Shown here piece by piece: positions 14,905-17,501 of a DNA stretch of 17,501 nt (positions are counted from its first letter, which is position 1; the number at the start of each line of letters is the position of its first letter). Below the pieces are notes generated by a model. That model was not told the origin of the DNA. It made no database searches and saw only the letters and a list, made by a program, of their open reading frames with translations. Source of the stretch: DASYHS01 sp035998295 (GTDB lineage Bacteria; Pseudomonadota; Alphaproteobacteria; Azospirillales; Azospirillaceae); the NCBI RefSeq assembly GCF_035998295.1, contig NZ_DASYHS010000287.1, positions 1-17,501 of the forward strand. Direction: 5' to 3'. A program made the position numbers and the translations under genes.

Positions 14905-14981
14905 GGGATACCGTTCCCGGCCCCGCGCCGGCCGGGACCTATCCCGAACCGCAGATGCCGTGCATACGCTCGTGCGGCATC
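14905..14981. terminator. Two hairpins downstream of the LysR gene, possible terminator
   Basis: gggata (14905-14910) pairs with tatccc (14940-14945) outside an inner stem tcccggcc/ggccggga (14915-14922 with 14930-14937). A second stem gatgccg/cggcatc (14954-14960 with 14975-14981) overlaps the LysR stop codon. No U-run follows, so termination is uncertain. The rest of 14793-14979 has no gene; it should also contain the promoter of the minus-strand kinase, which I could not place. Confidence 0.35.
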
Positions 14982-15885
14982 ATCTCACCTCCCGGGCGGG
15001 GCAGGCGCCCTCCAATGCGCGTCCCGGCTCCAGCCCCTCGACCGCCGCCAGCAGGGCGCGCGCGACCGTCTCGTCCGGCGATGCCGGAAGCTGGCAGCCG
15101 ACGGTCCGCGTCAGCCCCAAATCCTCGATCGGGACCATGGCGACCGCGGCGCCGCTTTCGGCGACCAGGCTCTCGGGTGCGATCGTCACCCCGAGGCCGG
15201 CCGCCACGAGGTCGAGCGCGCGGCGCTCCTGGCCCGTGCGCAGGACGACCCGCAGCCGGATGCCGCGCGCGGCCAGCACCTCCCACGCCTCCCGGCCGCG
15301 TTCGCAGTGCTCGCGCAGCACGAAGGGCTCGTCCTCCAGGTCGCCGAGCCGGACCTGCGGGGCGGCCGCCAGCCGGTGCCGCTCGGCGCAGACCAGCGCC
15401 AGCCGGTCCTGGAACAGCGGCGTCCAGCCGTCCCCCCCGGCCATGTCGGATATCGTGAGCGCCGCCTCGATCCGGCCGTTGGACAGCCAGGACAGCAGCG
15501 TGCGCCCGTCCGCCTCGCGCAGCGCCAGGTCGAGGCCGGGCGCGACCTCGGCGAAGCGCCGCGCGAACCCGGCGACCAGCGCGGTCCCGATCGTCGGCAG
15601 CACGCCGACGGCGACGGGTGCACGCTGCGATCCGCGCTTGAACTCCGCCTTCGCCGCCTCGCTCTCGCCGAGGATGCCGAGAGCGCGGCGATGGAAGCGC
15701 GCGCCCCGCGGCGTCAGGCGCACATTGGCGCGGCGGCGTTCCAGCAGCGGGCCGCCGAGCTCCGCCTCCAGGGCGGCCAGGCCCGCCGAAAGTGCGGGCT
15801 GCGACACGTTGAGCCGCTGCGCGGCACCGGTCACGCTTCCGGTCTCCACGACGGCGGCGAGATAGCGCAACTGCTGGAGCTTCAT
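14980..15885 (-). CDS. LysR-family transcriptional regulator
   Basis: 301 residues, the normal LTTR length. The winged helix-turn-helix is at 1-60 (MKLQQLRYLAAVVETGSVTGAAQRLNVSQPALSAGLAALEAELG written in part; recognition helix around SQPALSAGLAALE). The effector domain from about 90 has the expected segments VAVGVLPTIGTALVAG, RIEAALTISDM, PFVLREHCERGREAWEVL and LVAAGLGVTIAPESL. The HCERGREAW part resembles HocR/CynR-type or hydrogen-peroxide-inducible OxyR-like annotations, but the paired Cys of OxyR is not evident, so no specific effector is claimed. It is divergent from the HIT operon across 137 bases that contain a long inverted repeat, so it probably regulates that operon and itself. Confidence 0.93.
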   Translation of the reverse strand: MKLQQLRYLAAVVETGSVTGAAQRLNVSQPALSAGLAALEAELGGPLLERRRANVRLTPRGARFHRRALGILGESEAAKAEFKRGSQRAPVAVGVLPTIGTALVAGFARRFAEVAPGLDLALREADGRTLLSWLSNGRIEAALTISDMAGGDGWTPLFQDRLALVCAERHRLAAAPQVRLGDLEDEPFVLREHCERGREAWEVLAARGIRLRVVLRTGQERRALDLVAAGLGVTIAPESLVAESGAAVAMVPIEDLGLTRTVGCQLPASPDETVARALLAAVEGLEPGRALEGACPAREVR

Positions 15886-15910
15886 CGGCGGTCCCCGGTT
15901 CGCGTCACAG

Positions 15911-15960
15911 CCATAAGGAAAATCTGTATTTGCTATTATGTAAATCGATTTTTCCTATGG
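15911..15960. promoter_or_regulatory. Inverted-repeat operator in the LysR/HIT divergent region
   Basis: ccataaggaaaatc (15911-15924) and gatttttcctatgg (15947-15960) are inverted repeats matching at 12 of 14 positions, 22 bases apart. Inside is a smaller dyad attt-N10-aaat (15928-15945). The whole stretch is AT-rich in a GC-rich genome. LysR proteins bind dyads of this size between divergent genes. A TATTAT at 15934-15939 could be a -10 for the HIT operon, without a good -35, as expected of an activated promoter. Confidence 0.65.
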
Positions 15961-16022
15961 CGGGCTTCGCTCTACGATCGGGGTGCCGGATGGGTGGGGC
16001 GAGCAGGCAAAGGAGGGAACGA

Positions 16023-16472
16023 ATGACCGAGCGGCATCCCGGCTACCGGGACGATTGCATCTTCTGCAGGATCGCGGCGGGCGAGGTCCCCTGCTTCAAG
16101 CTCTACGAGGACGATCGCGTGGTGGCGTTCCTCGACATCAACCCCGTCAATCCCGGCCATGCCCTGGTCGTCACGAAGCGCCATTTCGCCGACCTGATGG
16201 AGACGCCGGACGCCGCCCTCCAGGCGGTGATGCCGGTCGTGCGCCGGGTCGCGCGCGCGGTGCGGCGCGAGTTGGAGCCCGACGGCATCAACCTGCACCA
16301 GGCGAACGGCCCTGGCGCCGCGCAGTCGGTCTTCCACTTCCACGTCCACGTCGTTCCCCGCCGCATGGACGACGGGCTGGCCATGAACTGGGCGCTGAAG
16401 CCCGGCGACCGGGCGGAGCTCGCCTCGCTCGCCGCCAGGCTCGCGGCGGCGCTGGCCTCGGGGGACGCATGA
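16023..16472 (+). CDS. HIT-family nucleotide hydrolase/transferase (Hint-like)
   Basis: 149 residues. The histidine triad is in VFHFHVHVVPRR (H105, H107, H109), which in this family cleaves phosphoramidates or nucleotidyl anhydrides through a nucleotidyl-His intermediate. The N-terminal DDCIFCRIAAGEVPC carries the C-x-x-C typical of Hint proteins, and FLDINPVNPGHALVVTKRHFADLMETP is the conserved core. It is a cytoplasmic dimer in relatives. ATG 16023 has AGGAGGG at 16011-16017, five bases upstream. Its stop overlaps the next ATG (ATGA). As first gene of an operon with a DNA-binding protein and a crotonase, its substrate may be an acyl-adenylate or similar, which is only inference. Confidence 0.93.
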   Translation: MTERHPGYRDDCIFCRIAAGEVPCFKLYEDDRVVAFLDINPVNPGHALVVTKRHFADLMETPDAALQAVMPVVRRVARAVRRELEPDGINLHQANGPGAAQSVFHFHVHVVPRRMDDGLAMNWALKPGDRAELASLAARLAAALASGDA

Positions 16473-16741
16473 GCCTCGCCATGCCCGCCCCCGCGGAGCG
16501 GAGGCACACCCGCCGGAACGTGGTCGTGAGCGGCCGGCGGACCAGCATACGCATGGAGCGGCTGTTCTGGACCTGCCTGGAGGAGATGTGCCTCGAGCGG
16601 GGCGTCGGGATCGCCGACGTGCTGACGGAGATCGACCGCCGCCGGGGCAACCTGAGCCTGACCGCGGCCGTGCGGCTGCACGTGGTGGCGGCCTATCACC
16701 GCCGGCTCGTGCCCGCCGACGGGGAGCGCCGGGCGTCATGA
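16469..16741 (+). CDS. Ribbon-helix-helix domain protein (RHH_4-like)
   Basis: Ninety residues. RRNVVVSGRRTSIRMERLFWTCLEEM is a beta strand followed by helix A of a ribbon-helix-helix fold, and CLERGVGIADVLTEIDRRRG plus NLSLTAAVRLHVVAAYHRRL follow as helix B and tail. The pattern S-x-x-x-R-x-T-S-I-x-x-E-x-x-F-W matches the PF13467 group, small proteins common in alphaproteobacteria and assumed to bind DNA as dimers. ATG 16469 overlaps the HIT stop and its own stop overlaps the crotonase start, both as ATGA. The role is unknown; it may be a local regulator. Confidence 0.8.
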   Translation: MSLAMPAPAERRHTRRNVVVSGRRTSIRMERLFWTCLEEMCLERGVGIADVLTEIDRRRGNLSLTAAVRLHVVAAYHRRLVPADGERRAS

Positions 16742-17501
16742 CGGCCGTCCTCTACGAGAAGCGCGACCGGATCGCCTATGTCACGCTCGACCGTCCCGGC
16801 CAGCTGAACGCGCTGGACGACGCGATGAACCGGGAGCTGTGGGAGGTCTGGCGCGACTTCGCCAGCGACGACGGCGTGGACGTCGCGATCCTGACCGGGG
16901 CCGGGCGGGCGTTCTGTGCCGGCGCGGACCTGAAGACCTTCATCCCGAAATGGGAGGGGGCGGACATGGCCGCTCCCCGGCGCAACCTCGCGCACGGCAT
17001 CGGCGGCGGGCTGACGCGCGGGCAGCACCGCATCGACAAGCCCGTGATCGCGGCCGTGAACGGCCACGCCATCGGCGGCGGCTTCGAGCTGGCGCTCGCC
17101 TGCGACATCCGCATCGCCTCCGAGGAGGCGAGGTTCGGCGTCTTCGAGGTCAGGTACGGGCTCCACCAGGGCGACGGCGGCCTGGTCCGCCTGGTCGCCG
17201 TCGCCGGCATCGGCGTCGCCCTGGACCTGACCCTGACCGGGCGCGAGATCACGGCCGCGGAAGCGAAGGAGCTGCGGCTGGTGAGCCGCGTGGTCCCTCC
17301 CGGCGAGCTGATGCCGGCCGCCGAGGCTACCGCCCGCATGATCCTGGCCAACGGCCGCGCCGCCGTCCGCTCGGCGAAGGAGACGGTGCTGGAACTGATC
17401 GGCCGGCCCCTCGACGACGCGCTGCGGCTGGAAGCCCTCTACGGCTATTCCAGCCTCGGCGACTTCGCCGACGCCGGCGCCCGCCTGGAGACGTTCCGGC
17501 A
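16738..17501 (+). CDS. Enoyl-CoA hydratase/isomerase (crotonase) family protein, 3' end outside the window
   Basis: 254 codons are visible and the frame runs off the right edge, close to the family's usual 255-270 residues. Family motifs are ILTGAGRAFCAGADLK (first oxyanion-hole strand), NGHAIGGGFELALACDIRIAS (CoA and oxyanion site, E117) and ARFGVFEVRYGL (E137). The two Glu are 20 residues apart, as in the catalytic pair E144/E164 of rat hydratase, so hydratase chemistry is plausible. The usual PG-GG loop after the second Glu is replaced by HQGDGG. ATG 16738 overlaps the stop of the RHH gene, giving translational coupling. The acyl-CoA substrate is unknown. Confidence 0.92.
   Translation, partial: MTAVLYEKRDRIAYVTLDRPGQLNALDDAMNRELWEVWRDFASDDGVDVAILTGAGRAFCAGADLKTFIPKWEGADMAAPRRNLAHGIGGGLTRGQHRIDKPVIAAVNGHAIGGGFELALACDIRIASEEARFGVFEVRYGLHQGDGGLVRLVAVAGIGVALDLTLTGREITAAEAKELRLVSRVVPPGELMPAAEATARMILANGRAAVRSAKETVLELIGRPLDDALRLEALYGYSSLGDFADAGARLETFR

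Noticed and set aside
14793..14979. Small gene or RNA gene in the LysR/kinase spacer
   Set aside because: No ORF with a ribosome site and no tRNA-like or known RNA fold; only hairpins near the LysR end.

Overview
The window is a stretch of chromosome from a very GC-rich (roughly 70% by eye) alphaproteobacterium. The lineage is inferred from content: an RcdA/DUF1465 cell-cycle adaptor gene, an sHSP gene with a ROSE-type RNA thermometer, a zinc-free L31, a XylF-type importer with a single-domain ATPase, and many GC-rich palindromic intergenic repeats. The order (Rhodospirillales/Azospirillales-like) is only a guess. No plasmid, phage or integrase gene and no RNA gene was seen.

Layout from left to right. 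1-123 is the tail of a 3-hydroxyisobutyrate-dehydrogenase-like gene, followed by a hairpin-rich spacer and a convergent PLP aminotransferase (295-1494, minus). Then come a tiny two-helix membrane protein (1724-1906) and a Tat-exported dienelactone-hydrolase-like enzyme (2002-2895). A heat-shock module on the minus strand (2967-3428) has a sigma-32-like promoter, a ROSE-like leader and a clear intrinsic terminator. It is divergent from an rcdA-like gene (3707-4108). A compact VapBC toxin-antitoxin pair (4243-4874) follows, then rpmE (L31, minus) divergent from an MsbA-like ABC exporter (5373-7169) that is followed by a small orphan ORF.

7402-7794 has no gene. It holds two inverted copies of a dispersed palindromic repeat whose stems differ in sequence but still pair, and then the upstream region of a xylFHG-type sugar importer (7795-10903). 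A 13-bp GC hairpin separates xylF from xylH, a usual arrangement for keeping the binding protein in excess. Next is a pair of convergent sensor kinases: a hybrid kinase with an intact receiver (11078-13276, plus) and a PAS kinase whose C-terminal receiver has lost every key residue (13293-14792, minus). No DNA-binding response regulator lies in the window.

The right end has a LysR regulator (minus) divergent from a tightly coupled operon: HIT-family hydrolase, ribbon-helix-helix protein and a crotonase that runs off the edge, each overlapping the next by ATGA. The LysR/HIT spacer is an AT-rich island containing a long inverted repeat, a good candidate operator. This LysR-HIT-RHH-crotonase unit, the pseudo-receiver kinase and the ROSE/sigma-32 module are the most noteworthy parts. 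I found no wholly new defence or mobile system.
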